Notes: generated by a model from the sequence alone, not told the origin. Numbered from the stretch's first letter, positions 6,764 through 16,479 are shown. The stretch: 64,000 nt of DNA from Catenovulum maritimum (GCF_001050375.1 NZ_KQ130483.1:224478-288477); one strand, 5' to 3'. A program made the numbers and translations.

Positions 6764-8821
6764 CTACCTCACCGCAGATAATAATGAATCAAAAATAGTT
6801 TGAGCAACAGTTAATATCCTAGCTGAAGCATTATAGGCTTGCTCAAATTTAATTAAGTCTGCAGCTTCTTCATCTAAGTTAACACCTGCCATATCTTGTA
6901 CCCGAGCAAAAGATTGCTCTAATAAAGCATTACTTGAAGCTAAATCAATTTCCGCTCGATTAGCCGTATCACCTATGTAACCAATTAAATTAGAGTACGC
7001 TTCACCAAAAGTTAAGGTGTTGTTCCCAGAGCCAGCGATATTTCGCCTCATGGTATCTTCCGATTGTAAATCGGTTAATGCTAAACCATTATAGTTATCA
7101 TCTAAGGCTTCAGAATTAAATCCAATATTAAAAACATCGCCAGGTTTAGGATCCCCGCTAATGTTAACTTCAAATCCTGGATAATCATCTCCAGTTGCAG
7201 CTCTACCTCCAGCATCAAAATCTCCAGCCGCCTTCAATTGCTGCATAATATTATCACCTGAGCTAGCCGTACCAATTAAGGTGCCTGCCGTATCATATAC
7301 ATCATAACCTCCTGATGCATTGATCTGAATAGAAGCAGGTGCTGCTGCATCAAATCCATTCGAGCTAAATGCGGTTTCATCTGCATTGGTATTATCAGTG
7401 TTAGTGCTGGTAATAGATTCAATTTCGATTTTTCCACTACCTATATTAGTAATCGGATTTTCAACTGTAATTGGTGAAGCTAAAGCCAATTGCTCTGGGC
7501 GGTTCAAATTCATTTCAATTTGAACCCCAGCTAAGCGAGAAGGCCGTACTAAAAATGTATCACCTTCTGCGAAACTACCATCTGGTGAGAAAGTGAACTC
7601 TAGGCCATCTGGTAAACCATCAGCACTTGCCTGTGAGTCTGTGGCGACTGCTGGAATCGTAAAAGGACCAGACATAGAACCTATAGTTTCGCCACCTTGA
7701 TATGCTTGCAGTGTGTATTCAGTTGCAGAAGTAAAGGTTAGCTCATAATCAAAATTGGCAACTTGATCGCCGAAACCATCTTCGACACCAATTTCAATTA
7801 AATGATCCGCACTAGAGTTGTCATCGTAGCCCAAAGCTTTTATCGTTGGAATGTTAAAGACATCCCCACCTAATTCACCATCTAGCGTGACACCTAGTTT
7901 ATTTTGTTCGTTAATTGCATCCGAAAATGAAATCGCTAGTTGGCCTAATGAATTAATGGTTTGATCCAACACTTCAGTTCGGTAAGCAGTAAGTCCACCT
8001 AAAGAGCCACCTAAGCCTTCTGTTCTAAAATCTTTTGTAATTGATGGATTACTATTAATATAAACTTCTATGTCTGTTCTTTGTGGATCTGGGTTACCAG
8101 GAACTGCGGCTAATTGGAAGTAATTGGCATTAGTAACTAAGGTTTGACCACCTTGAGTGTTAACTAAATAGGCACCTGCATCATCTTCCATTACTTGTAA
8201 ATTTAATTTACTGGCTAATTGACGGACAACCTCTTCACGCTCATCTAATAACTCCGGTGACGCTTCACCTGTAACATCATTCGATTTTTTAGAAGTAACA
8301 ATTTTCCCATTTAAATCATATAAGCTACTAATTAAGGAGTTAGTTTCACTGACTTCAAGTTTTAGCTCATCATTTACGATTTCTTCTTGTTCAAGCACTC
8401 GATCTGATAAACCTTGCATACGTGCAACAAGTGCATTAGCGTCTGAAATAAATAACTGCCTAGGGGTCAAAGAAGTTGGTTCGTCACTTGCTTCATGTAA
8501 ACGCTGGAATACACTATCTAAACCTTTCGCAATACTAGTTGATTCATCAGAGAAAAGATTATCTAAAATTGAAGAATTATCAGAGTAGGTTTGTAATTTA
8601 GCTTGCTCAGTTGTGTCGCGTCTTAATTGGTCTGTTGCGTATTTATCAAACATTCTGACAACTTGTGGGCGACCCACCCCCCACTCAACATAACTGGTAT
8701 ATTCAGTGCGTTGTCTGGTGTAGCCTGGTGTATTTACATTGGCAATATTGTTACTGGTAGAGGCCAGCTGATTCTGGTTACCTAATAATGAAGATGTGCC
8801 AATTTTAAAAAGGTCTGTCAT
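6764..8821 (-). CDS. flgK: Flagellar hook-associated protein FlgK
   Basis: FlgK (HAP1) is the first hook-filament junction protein. The 685-residue product has the rod/hook N-terminal signature (LFKIGTSSLLGNQNQLASTSNNIANVNTPGYTRQ). The C-terminal helix ends QAYNASARILTVAQTIFDSLLSAVR. The centre is a long, acidic, threonine- and serine-rich domain, and the whole is longer than the enteric protein (about 550). A consensus sigma-28 promoter lies just upstream, overlapping the end of flgJ, which separates its timing from flgFGHIJ. Confidence 0.96.
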   Translation of the reverse strand: MTDLFKIGTSSLLGNQNQLASTSNNIANVNTPGYTRQRTEYTSYVEWGVGRPQVVRMFDKYATDQLRRDTTEQAKLQTYSDNSSILDNLFSDESTSIAKGLDSVFQRLHEASDEPTSLTPRQLFISDANALVARMQGLSDRVLEQEEIVNDELKLEVSETNSLISSLYDLNGKIVTSKKSNDVTGEASPELLDEREEVVRQLASKLNLQVMEDDAGAYLVNTQGGQTLVTNANYFQLAAVPGNPDPQRTDIEVYINSNPSITKDFRTEGLGGSLGGLTAYRTEVLDQTINSLGQLAISFSDAINEQNKLGVTLDGELGGDVFNIPTIKALGYDDNSSADHLIEIGVEDGFGDQVANFDYELTFTSATEYTLQAYQGGETIGSMSGPFTIPAVATDSQASADGLPDGLEFTFSPDGSFAEGDTFLVRPSRLAGVQIEMNLNRPEQLALASPITVENPITNIGSGKIEIESITSTNTDNTNADETAFSSNGFDAAAPASIQINASGGYDVYDTAGTLIGTASSGDNIMQQLKAAGDFDAGGRAATGDDYPGFEVNISGDPKPGDVFNIGFNSEALDDNYNGLALTDLQSEDTMRRNIAGSGNNTLTFGEAYSNLIGYIGDTANRAEIDLASSNALLEQSFARVQDMAGVNLDEEAADLIKFEQAYNASARILTVAQTIFDSLLSAVR

Positions 8822-8861
8822 TTACTACACCAAGAGTTAATATTTAGTTTTGCTCGATTAT

Positions 8862-8888
8862 TTATCGGCATGCATAGTTAAAACTTTA
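8862..8888 (-). promoter_or_regulatory. Sigma-28 promoter of flgKL
   Basis: On the minus strand TAAAGTTTT, then GCCGATAA, with 14 bases between TAAAG and the -10 element: a near-perfect FliA site. The -35 element lies inside the last codons of flgJ. It explains how the hook-filament junction genes can be expressed with the flagellins although they sit behind an early operon. Confidence 0.92.
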
Positions 8889-9837
8889 GCACATTCTCAA
8901 ACTTATCAAATACTGTATCTTTAAGTATAGATAAAATTTTCTGGCTATAATTAGGATCCGTCGCGTAACCGGCTTGCTGTAAATTAGAAAAGTATTTATC
9001 TGGTTGGTCGGCATGTTTCACCGCATCTTTGTATCTATCGCTGCCAGAAACAAAGTTTACATAATCATTAAGCCCCTGCTCCACTGAATTATATGAACGA
9101 AACTGTGCTTGTTCTTTTCTGGCGACGCCTTCACGGAACTCTAGTGTATTGACAGTCGCTTTATCGCCCTGCCATCTTTGATCGGCCTTAATACCAAAAA
9201 AATTAAGTGCATTGGAGCCATCAAAGTTTTGAATCATTTTCTGTCCCCAGCCTGTTTCTAAAGCAGCTTGCGCAACCATAGCCGCTGGAGGTAACCCTAT
9301 TTTAGCTGCAATTTTTTCAGCTATAGGCATAAGTTTATCTACAAAGTCTTGCTTATCATTAAAAGATATATCTTGCTTGGTTTTTTCAATTGGTGTGCTT
9401 GCAGATATGTCTTGATTATTGTTTTCAGCAGCGACATTCGCTGAGCCCTGAACACTTTGGTGTTGTCTCATAGCTCCAGTAAGATCGGCATTACTACGCA
9501 TTACGCCGCTTGGCATGTAATTCCCTTTCTGTGGCATCATTTGTTCAACAATTAAGTCAGCAAAACCTAATGCGCCACTTGATGACATTTCAATTGCCAT
9601 CTGATCATCTCGCATACCACGATAAAATTTAGTCGTCTCACTATTGAACGGACTATCTTTATCAGCTAAAACATCTTCCGCTTGACGCATACTCTTTAGC
9701 ATCATACGGGTAAATATAGATTCAAAATGTTCAGCAGCTTTGCGCATAGCTTTTTCGTCATTGGCTTGCGCGCCCTGACGAAGACTATCTAAACCACTTG
9801 GGTCTGAATATAAGCTAACTTGATCTAATTTATCCAT
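8878..9837 (-). CDS. flgJ: Flagellar rod assembly protein / muramidase FlgJ
   Basis: FlgJ caps the growing rod and cuts peptidoglycan so the rod can pass the cell wall. The N-terminal rod-binding domain (about residues 20-105) contains FESIFTRMMLKSMRQAED and FYRGMRDDQMAIEMS. The C-terminal glucosaminidase-type domain (about 170-315) contains AALETGWGQ, whose glutamate is the expected catalytic residue, and NALNFFGIKAD. At 319 residues it is a full two-domain form. It is preceded by GAGG at good spacing, follows flgI by 17 bases, and has the flgKL promoter embedded in its 3' end. Confidence 0.95.
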   Translation of the reverse strand: MDKLDQVSLYSDPSGLDSLRQGAQANDEKAMRKAAEHFESIFTRMMLKSMRQAEDVLADKDSPFNSETTKFYRGMRDDQMAIEMSSSGALGFADLIVEQMMPQKGNYMPSGVMRSNADLTGAMRQHQSVQGSANVAAENNNQDISASTPIEKTKQDISFNDKQDFVDKLMPIAEKIAAKIGLPPAAMVAQAALETGWGQKMIQNFDGSNALNFFGIKADQRWQGDKATVNTLEFREGVARKEQAQFRSYNSVEQGLNDYVNFVSGSDRYKDAVKHADQPDKYFSNLQQAGYATDPNYSQKILSILKDTVFDKFENVLKF

Positions 9838-9854
9838 AACAACCTCAGTGTCAA

Positions 9855-10961
9855 TTAAATGACAACCAATTCACCTTGTAATGCACCCGCCTCTTTTAAG
9901 GCTTCTAGAATAGCCATTAAGTCTCCTGGTGCAGCACCAATTTCATTCATAGCACGGACTAAATCATCTAAAGTTGCGCCTGTATCCAGCACAAACATAC
10001 GAGTGTCATCTTGAGCAATGTCTATTACTGTTTGTTTTGCTACAACAGTTTCACCAGCAGCAAACGCATTCGGTTGACTAATTTGTTGGTTTGCCGCGAT
10101 TGTCACAGTTAAACCACCATGAGTAATTGCTGCAGGTTGAAGCCTAACATTTTGGCCAATGACAATGGTACCCGTTCGAGAGTTCACAATAACTTTAGCT
10201 GGCGCATCAGCCGGTTTAAATTCTAAATTTTCTAATGTCGCGATATAAGATACTCGCTGTGATACATCTCTAGGCGCGGTGACTTGAATTGAAGTACTAT
10301 CCATCGCTTTTGCGGTATTAGGACCGACTAAATCATTAATCGCAGCAGCTAAACGTTTAGCTGTGGTGAAGTCAGATCTGTGTAAATTAAAGACTAAATG
10401 ATCACCATGACCAAAGCTATTAGCAACTTCGCGTTCAACCAAGGCACCATTCGGTATACGACCAACTGTTGGCGTATTAACTAACACACTTGAACCATCT
10501 TGACCTTGAATACCAAAACCACCAACAATCAAACTGCCCTGAGCAACCGCGTAAATTTGACCATCCACCCCTTTTAAGAAGGTTTGTAGTAAAGTACCAC
10601 CAGTTAAACTACCTGCACTACCGATAGATGAAACGGTAATATCAATTGATTGGCCTGGTTTAGTAAAAGGAGGCAAAGTAGCACTAACCGCCACAGCTGC
10701 CACATTTTTAATTTTAGGTTTAATGTTGGATGGCAATGAAATACCAAAATTATTCAACATAGCTCTAAAGCTTTGCTCTGTGAAAGGGCTTTGCTCACCT
10801 GTACCAGGTAAGCCAACGACTAAGCCATAACCAACCAATTGGTTATCACGAATACCTTGAATGCTGGCTAGATCTTTTATCCTTTGAGCGTAAACCGCTT
10901 CACAAAATAAAATGGAAAACAGTGAAACGAGGACTAAATGTAATTTGAATAAATTTCTCAT
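9855..10961 (-). CDS. flgI: Flagellar P-ring protein FlgI
   Basis: FlgI forms the periplasmic P ring around the rod in the peptidoglycan layer. The product begins with a signal peptide ([25 protein letters not shown]) and then the conserved [30 protein letters not shown]. The C-terminus has the usual [35 protein letters not shown] chose ATG 10961, six bases after GGAG, over an upstream TTG at 10967. The gene lies between flgH and flgJ in the standard order. Confidence 0.97.
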   Translation of the reverse strand: MRNLFKLHLVLVSLFSILFCEAVYAQRIKDLASIQGIRDNQLVGYGLVVGLPGTGEQSPFTEQSFRAMLNNFGISLPSNIKPKIKNVAAVAVSATLPPFTKPGQSIDITVSSIGSAGSLTGGTLLQTFLKGVDGQIYAVAQGSLIVGGFGIQGQDGSSVLVNTPTVGRIPNGALVEREVANSFGHGDHLVFNLHRSDFTTAKRLAAAINDLVGPNTAKAMDSTSIQVTAPRDVSQRVSYIATLENLEFKPADAPAKVIVNSRTGTIVIGQNVRLQPAAITHGGLTVTIAANQQISQPNAFAAGETVVAKQTVIDIAQDDTRMFVLDTGATLDDLVRAMNEIGAAPGDLMAILEALKEAGALQGELVVI

Positions 10962-10970
10962 ATCCAACTC

Positions 10971-11675
10971 CTAAAATGGCCACCAAGTGGAATAGAAAAA
11001 TTTAGATAACCAGCCTTGTTGGCTAGAATCTGCAAAAGAACCTGTACCGCTATATTGAATTCTTGCGTTGGCAATTCTGTTACTTGCAATTGTATTACCA
11101 CTACTAATATCTTCAGCTCTAATCGTGCCGGTTAAACGTATATATTCACTGCCTGTATTTAATGTCAGCCACTTTTCACCGCGAACAACTAAATTACCAT
11201 TTGAAAGTATACGCGTAACATGAACAGAAATTTGCCCAGTTAAATTATTGCTTTGATCCGCTTTCGAATCGCCTTTAAATTCAGTTTCTGAACTTAAACT
11301 TAAATCTAAAGGGTTACCATTTATAGTGAGATTTTTACCCAGTGCCGAAAATGGCTGTAAGCTAATATCATTTTCTTTACCGTATTCAGCTTTAGCCTGT
11401 TTTGAGGCAGACGTTTTTTCTTGTAACATCACAGTAATAATGTCACCGACTCTTCTCGCCTTGCTGTCCGAGTATATTCCATTCGTATGTATAGTGTTAA
11501 ACAAAGAACCTGTCGGTACGATATTGACAACTTGTTGCGGTGGCTCAATCGGCGCAAAGTCTGGATCATCCGGTATCGCACTTGTTTCTGGCGAACTAGC
11601 ACACCCCGACAAAATAAGTCCGAACATGCTCAAAATTAAATAAGCTGTTTTGATATTTTTCATCGGTTTCACCAT
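10971..11675 (-). CDS. flgH: Flagellar L-ring lipoprotein FlgH
   Basis: FlgH forms the outer-membrane L ring. It has a lipoprotein signal peptide ending in the lipobox LILSGC, and conserved segments SLFNTIHTNGIYSDSKARRVGDIITVMLQEKTSASK and WLTLNTGSEYIRLTGTIRAEDISSGNTI. It ends in an aromatic-rich WLSKFFYSTWWPF. An upstream GTG at 11681 exists; ATG 11675 lies five bases after AAGG, and ATG 11663 is also possible. The order flgG-flgH-flgI is standard, with gaps of 15 and 9 bases at most. Confidence 0.95.
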   Translation of the reverse strand: MVKPMKNIKTAYLILSMFGLILSGCASSPETSAIPDDPDFAPIEPPQQVVNIVPTGSLFNTIHTNGIYSDSKARRVGDIITVMLQEKTSASKQAKAEYGKENDISLQPFSALGKNLTINGNPLDLSLSSETEFKGDSKADQSNNLTGQISVHVTRILSNGNLVVRGEKWLTLNTGSEYIRLTGTIRAEDISSGNTIASNRIANARIQYSGTGSFADSSQQGWLSKFFYSTWWPF

Positions 11676-11690
11676 TTTCACCTTAATTAA

Positions 11691-12479
11691 CTATAACTGC
11701 TGAATTGCTTGACCTAACATTTGGTCAACTGCAGATATTACTTTTGAGTTCATTTCAAATGCACGCTGAGTTTCTATCAAATTAACTAACTCTTCCGTCA
11801 CATTTACATTAGAAGTTTCAAGCGCACCTTGCACCACAGCACCTAAACCATCAACACCAGGGTTACCTTGAACTGGCGCACCACTCACTGCGGTTTCAGT
11901 GAATAAATTTTGACCAATTGGTTGTAAACCAGATGGGTTAATAAAATCAGAAATGGTGATTTGACCCACCACAGCATTATCCGCTTGGCCTGGTAATTTA
12001 ACCGAGACCTCACCGTCTTGTGAGATAGTGATTGACTGAGCGTCTGGTGGAATCGTGATATTAGGTTGTAATAAGAAACCCGCGCCTGAAGTAACCAATT
12101 GACCATCACCATCAATGGTGAACTGACCATTTCGGGTATAACCTATGGTGCCATCTGGTTGAAGTATCTCGAAAAAACCTTTGCCTTGAATCATGACATC
12201 TAAAGAGTTTTCAGTGGTTAATGTATTACCTTGGGTGAAGTTTTTCTGTGTGGCTACAACTTTTGCACCCGCACCTAACATCAAACCATTCGGCAATTCA
12301 GTATCTTGTGAAGAGCGTCCACCTGGTTGATTTATATTTTGATAAAGTAAGTCTTCAAAAATAGCTCGGCTCTTCTTAAAACCGACTGTGCTAGCATTTG
12401 CTAAGTTATTAGAAATAACTGAAATATCTTTTTGCTGGGCATCAAGCCCAGTTTTACTTATCCAGAGTGCTGAATGCAT
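11691..12479 (-). CDS. flgG: Flagellar distal rod protein FlgG
   Basis: FlgG builds the distal rod. The 262-residue protein starts MHSALWISKTGLDAQQKDISVISNNLANASTVGFKKSRAIFEDLLYQ, the typical rod-protein N-terminus. It contains the FlgG-type QPGGRSSQDTELPNG segment and ends with the helix VNLIETQRAFEMNSKVISAVDQMLGQAIQQL. A strong GGAGGTG precedes the ATG. It follows flgF by 28 bases. Confidence 0.97.
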   Translation of the reverse strand: MHSALWISKTGLDAQQKDISVISNNLANASTVGFKKSRAIFEDLLYQNINQPGGRSSQDTELPNGLMLGAGAKVVATQKNFTQGNTLTTENSLDVMIQGKGFFEILQPDGTIGYTRNGQFTIDGDGQLVTSGAGFLLQPNITIPPDAQSITISQDGEVSVKLPGQADNAVVGQITISDFINPSGLQPIGQNLFTETAVSGAPVQGNPGVDGLGAVVQGALETSNVNVTEELVNLIETQRAFEMNSKVISAVDQMLGQAIQQL

Positions 12480-12507
12480 AATTCACCTCCTGAGTGATTA
12501 AACTCAA

Positions 12508-13272
12508 TTAAAATACTCTCATTAACATGTCTGATTTTTGATCTAAAGACTCAGCTTTTTTCATCATCTTAGTTTGCATATCAAATTGTCTTTGCAACGC
12601 TATCATATCGACCATAGCGCTAATTGAATTGACATTACTTGACTCAAGTGCACCTTTTACAATACGTACATCAGGTGAAGCCTCACAATAACCACATTGA
12701 GCAAACTCATTTAATTCTTCAGGTCGAAATAAACCATCATTACCTTTATCCAATTTAAAATCATCTGCGGGTTTGATCAGCTTGAGTCGGTCCACTTCCT
12801 CAAGGAAATTTGGCGGAGCACCTTGAGGCCGAACCACTATCATGCCATCAGATCCAATTTCGACTTTACCGACTGGAACAGGCAAGACAATAGGTCCACC
12901 TTCACCTAAAATAGGGTTCCCTCTAGCTGTGGTGAGTAAACCTTCATTGGTAATTTGTAAATTCCCTTCTCGGGTATAAGCTTCTTTGCCTTGACCATCT
13001 TCAACCGCTAACCAACCATTTCCCTGAATTGCGATATCCAGATCACGGCCTGTCGTAATTAAAGTACCACCAGACATGTCTTGTCCCGGACGTTCAGTCA
13101 TAGAAAAAACACGAGAAGGGTGACCTTCTCCAAATGCTTGCATTGATCTAGCCTGCGCTAGATCAGCTTTGAAGCCTATCGTTTTAACATTTGCTAAATT
13201 GTTAGCTTGCATAGCGACACTAAGTAAATTTTGCTTAGCTCCACTCATTGCAACATAAAGCATTTTATCCAT
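12508..13272 (-). CDS. flgF: Flagellar proximal rod protein FlgF
   Basis: FlgF is a proximal rod component. The start MDKMLYVAMSGAKQNLLSVAMQANNLANVKTIGFKADLAQARSM is typical. The C-terminal part has GALESSNVNSISAMVDMIALQRQFDMQTKMMKKAE. I place the start at ATG 13272, because family members begin MDKMLY; an in-frame GTG at 13299 would add nine non-conserved residues. It is the first gene of this flagellar transcription unit and has a sigma-54-like promoter about 40 bases upstream. flgBCDE, which usually precede it, are not in this window. Confidence 0.96.
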   Translation of the reverse strand: MDKMLYVAMSGAKQNLLSVAMQANNLANVKTIGFKADLAQARSMQAFGEGHPSRVFSMTERPGQDMSGGTLITTGRDLDIAIQGNGWLAVEDGQGKEAYTREGNLQITNEGLLTTARGNPILGEGGPIVLPVPVGKVEIGSDGMIVVRPQGAPPNFLEEVDRLKLIKPADDFKLDKGNDGLFRPEELNEFAQCGYCEASPDVRIVKGALESSNVNSISAMVDMIALQRQFDMQTKMMKKAESLDQKSDMLMRVF

Positions 13273-13312
13273 GACTAACCGCCGTAAAAAAATTGACACC
13301 TAGTGTGATAAA

Positions 13313-13327
13313 GCGATATTTATGCCA
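13313..13327 (-). promoter_or_regulatory. Sigma-54 (RpoN)-type promoter of flgFGHIJ
   Basis: On the minus strand TGGCATAAATATCGC, against the consensus TGGCAC, N5, TTGC. The invariant GG and GC are present at the right 10-base distance, with two mismatches. The predicted start near 13301 gives a leader of about 30 bases. Polar flagellar basal-body operons of this order of bacteria are commonly RpoN/FlrC-dependent. Confidence 0.6.
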
Positions 13328-13427
13328 AGTATATAAAAGATAGGGATTTAATTTTAAGCGACTGTTTTATAAGGACTTTGCGGCTTCTAGGGTTGAGCCG
13401 CGGACGAGTTTAATCGGTGAAGGTTAA

Positions 13428-13988
13428 TTAAAATAACTCAATATCATTTTCATCATCTTGGCTATTCATAGCATCTTTGTGCTTAGCCAAAGCTTCTTCA
13501 GGAGAACATCCTTGCATTATTAATTCGTACATTTGATGCTCTGCTTTCATAGTATATTGCTGCTTAATCTGTTCTCTCAAATCTTGCCAGCCTTCTTGCT
13601 GTTCAAGATGAGCTTCTTCTTTCAACAGTTCTGATAATTTATCCAAGCTGGTGGCAACATGACTCATGCGTTGACACAACCTATCATAAAATTGAAAAGC
13701 CATAATAGCGCCATTAATTTGGGTTGACATATCAGAGGCAACATTGACAATTTCTTGACTGCTTTCTTCTTTAACTTCAGTTTTAGCTAAGTTTTCAACT
13801 TTCATGCAAAAATGAGCTAAATCTTGAAATGACTGAGTTAAGGTATCAATAGAATTATCACCTTCGGTTAAACTCATATGTATTTGTGCTATCGACAAAG
13901 CCAGTAAATTAGCGGTTTGAGAACGAAAACACCAATCGCGAGACTCGCCGTCCGTTGAAACTTGATTTGTGTTAGAAAGATCAGTCAT
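13428..13988 (-). CDS. Conserved hypothetical protein with FQFYDR motif
   Basis: An acidic, mostly helical 186-residue cytoplasmic protein with no signal peptide. It contains FQDLAHFCMKVENLAK and MAFQFYDRLCQRMSHV; the second resembles the helical Q-F-x-D-R-x-x-Q pattern of some chemotaxis-related proteins (CheZ-like), a weak resemblance only. The C-terminus is very acidic (DDENDIELF). It lies immediately upstream of the flgF promoter on the same strand, which may mean a motility role, but this is inference from position. It is separated from flgF by 155 bases and a GCGGCT/AGCCGC hairpin (13380-13401). Confidence 0.75.
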   Translation of the reverse strand: MTDLSNTNQVSTDGESRDWCFRSQTANLLALSIAQIHMSLTEGDNSIDTLTQSFQDLAHFCMKVENLAKTEVKEESSQEIVNVASDMSTQINGAIMAFQFYDRLCQRMSHVATSLDKLSELLKEEAHLEQQEGWQDLREQIKQQYTMKAEHQMYELIMQGCSPEEALAKHKDAMNSQDDENDIELF

Positions 13989-14270
13989 GAATTAATCCGT
14001 TTTCCAGTATAAATTAGCTCTAATGTATGAGTATAACTATAAACTTGATTATCGAAAGTAATCTTGTGAAAAAATCCTTAAAAACAAGTCACTAGCTCCA
14101 CACAAATTTTTAGTATTATTTATTGCTTCATGAATAAAATAGTTTATTGCTCAATAAAAACACAACGATTAACAGACCTTGGCATCAAATCATGGCCGTC
14201 AGTAACTACTGCTTGTTTTCTATTCAATATACTGGCAAATTATAAAAATCTTATTTGGGATGAATTAGCT

Positions 14271-15665
14271 ATGTTAGATTGGGATTTATTATTATCCGGT
14301 GCAAGACGCAAAGATAAGCATGGAATTGGCAGTAATGTTTTATCTGCTAATGGTCGAATTGAGCTAGAAAGGGACTATGACAGAATACTGTTTGCCACAC
14401 CAACGAGACGATTGGCAGACAAAACACAAGTATTTCCGCTTGAACGAAATGATAGTGTTCGTAACCGTCTAACTCATTCTCATGAAGTATCAAGTCTAGC
14501 AAGAAGTATAGGAATAAGGCTCGCATTTGATTATAGAGACAAGGTTTTTGGTAATGCTTCAGATGCAAGCTTAGAGCGCTGTGTTCCTGCATTACTCTCA
14601 GCTATTGGTTTAGCTCATGATCTAGGTAACCCACCATTTGGTCATCAAGGTGAAAAAGCAATTCAACACTGGTTTAAACGCAACGAAGTTAAAGTATTTG
14701 GTCAAACAGAGCATCCAGATAGTTTAGATTTCACTAACTTTGATGGCAATGCACAAACACTCAGACTCGTCACTCGTTTACAGGTATTAAATGATAGCTT
14801 TGGTTTAAACCTAACCTACGCAACTTTAGCATCAATGATAAAATACCCAGTAAATAGTTATCAAAACCAACCAATGGGCTGGAAAAAATCTGGTTTCTTT
14901 CAATCCGAACAAGAGATTGTAGAAGATATCTGGCAAACCACAGGTCTAGAGGTCGGTATTCGCCACCCTTTTACTTTGCTAATGGAAGCCTGCGATGATA
15001 TCGCTTATTCAGTGCTAGACGCAGAAGATATAGTCAAAAAAGATATCGCTTCATTTTCAGACATTGTCGACCATTTAGAGCATCAAAATCCAGACGATTT
15101 AATCACCAATAATATTCTGTCAGCCGCGAAGAAAAAGAACAAAGAGTTTAAATCAGCAGGTTTAAGCCCTAAAGAATTAAATGAAGTTTCAATGCAAATG
15201 TTTCGGGTTTATGCCATTAGTGCTATGGTGAAATCCGTCATTGAAGCTTTTGTCACTGACATCAGTAAAATCCTAAAGAATGAAATATCCCCCAATTACG
15301 ATATTATTAGTCATTCTGCCGCTGCTGAATTTTGTAATGCGATGAAGCAATTCGATTATATTCATGGTTATAGGCATAAATCAGTGCTCGAACTTGAACT
15401 AAAGGGTAATAACTATATATCGGGTATTATGGATATGTTGTGGCAAGGCATTGAAAACAATAGTCTAGATAATGCTGAGAAAAGCTTATTTGGCCAATAT
15501 GCCTATAATCGAATTTCAGAGAATTACCGCCGCATATATCAAAATGCTGATAATAAAATGAGCGAGAATTATAAAAAAGCTCAGTTGTTGGCAGATGCGG
15601 TATCCGGTATGACAGATAGTTACCTAATACATATCCACGACGAGCTTAAAAATTTACATGACTAA
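14271..15665 (+). CDS. dgt: dGTPase-like deoxynucleoside triphosphate triphosphohydrolase
   Basis: It hydrolyses dGTP or other dNTPs to the deoxynucleoside and triphosphate. The HD-domain metal ligands are visible: the first histidine in LTHSHEVSSLARSIG, then GLAHDLGNPPFGHQGE with the HD pair, and a later aspartate in EACDDIAYSVLDAEDI. I prefer ATG 14271 (MLDWDLLLSGARRKD), which gives 464 residues, near the family length. The longer frame from 14130 lacks a ribosome-binding site and adds 47 unconserved residues. The next gene starts eight bases inside this one, so the two are co-translated. Confidence 0.88.
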   Translation: MLDWDLLLSGARRKDKHGIGSNVLSANGRIELERDYDRILFATPTRRLADKTQVFPLERNDSVRNRLTHSHEVSSLARSIGIRLAFDYRDKVFGNASDASLERCVPALLSAIGLAHDLGNPPFGHQGEKAIQHWFKRNEVKVFGQTEHPDSLDFTNFDGNAQTLRLVTRLQVLNDSFGLNLTYATLASMIKYPVNSYQNQPMGWKKSGFFQSEQEIVEDIWQTTGLEVGIRHPFTLLMEACDDIAYSVLDAEDIVKKDIASFSDIVDHLEHQNPDDLITNNILSAAKKKNKEFKSAGLSPKELNEVSMQMFRVYAISAMVKSVIEAFVTDISKILKNEISPNYDIISHSAAAEFCNAMKQFDYIHGYRHKSVLELELKGNNYISGIMDMLWQGIENNSLDNAEKSLFGQYAYNRISENYRRIYQNADNKMSENYKKAQLLADAVSGMTDSYLIHIHDELKNLHD

Positions 15666-16479
15666 AGTTGTAAAATCTATAGCAAATCAACCAAGTGTAC
15701 TTAAACAAAGGTTAAACAGGTTTTTTTTTCAGCACAAAAACATTGGCAGAACTCAAGTTAAAGAGATACTAACTGAATTAGCAAACTCTGGTCCGGTTTA
15801 TTTATTTGGTGGTGCTATACGTGACATAGCGTTGCAAGGAATAAGAGATTTTTATTCTGATCTCGACTTTGTTGTAGATTGCAACCCCGCAGTATTAGAT
15901 GCAGCCATATACAAAATTGCGCCTGAGCATAAAATCATTAAAAATAAGTTTGGCGGCTACCGCATACTGTGTGATAAATGGTGGTTAGATGTTTGGGCGT
16001 TAGAGTCAACTTGGGCTTTTAAACAAAATATAATTAATTTCGAATCTGTCGATAGTTTACTAAAAACGACAATATTGAATTGGGATGCCATTTTATTTGA
16101 TTTCCAACATAATCGTTTAATCCATAACCCCAAGTATTTTGATGAGCTAACGAGCCAAACAATTGATATAAACCTAGCGGAAAATCCCAATCAAATAGGC
16201 GCAGTAACTCGCGTATTAAGGTGTTTAGTTAGCAAGCCGGTGAAACAAATTAGTTTAAATTTACAAACATTTCTAAACACAAGTATTACTCAAGCTGACA
16301 TTTCTCATATTCTTGATTACGAAGCTAGTCATTACCCTAACAGATATTTAGATGGGCTAAACTTAGCCGACTTAAACCAGTTATTAAGCCAACCGACAGA
16401 GCTAAATTTAGGTTATAATTCCGACTTTGTCTTAAACCCTTTTTATCAGAAAAATTTGGAATTAGCGCTCAATGATTAA
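15658..16479 (+). CDS. Pol-beta-superfamily nucleotidyltransferase (poly(A) polymerase head-like)
   Basis: The N-terminal half has the nucleotidyltransferase signature: VYLFGGAIRDIAL, then SDLDFVVD with the two metal-binding aspartates, and a third carboxylate in WWLDVWAL. This resembles the head domain of CCA-adding enzyme and poly(A) polymerase. The usual RNA-binding neck and tail are absent: the remaining C-terminal 100 residues are short and unlike them. At 273 residues it is too small to be the cell's main CCA or poly(A) enzyme. It overlaps dgt by 8 bases and the next gene by 8. The substrate is unknown. Confidence 0.75.
   Translation: MTKVVKSIANQPSVLKQRLNRFFFQHKNIGRTQVKEILTELANSGPVYLFGGAIRDIALQGIRDFYSDLDFVVDCNPAVLDAAIYKIAPEHKIIKNKFGGYRILCDKWWLDVWALESTWAFKQNIINFESVDSLLKTTILNWDAILFDFQHNRLIHNPKYFDELTSQTIDINLAENPNQIGAVTRVLRCLVSKPVKQISLNLQTFLNTSITQADISHILDYEASHYPNRYLDGLNLADLNQLLSQPTELNLGYNSDFVLNPFYQKNLELALND

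Noticed and set aside
14130-14270. Longer N-terminus for the dGTPase
   Set aside because: The extra 47 residues lack a ribosome-binding site and family similarity; the ATG at 14271 gives the expected length.
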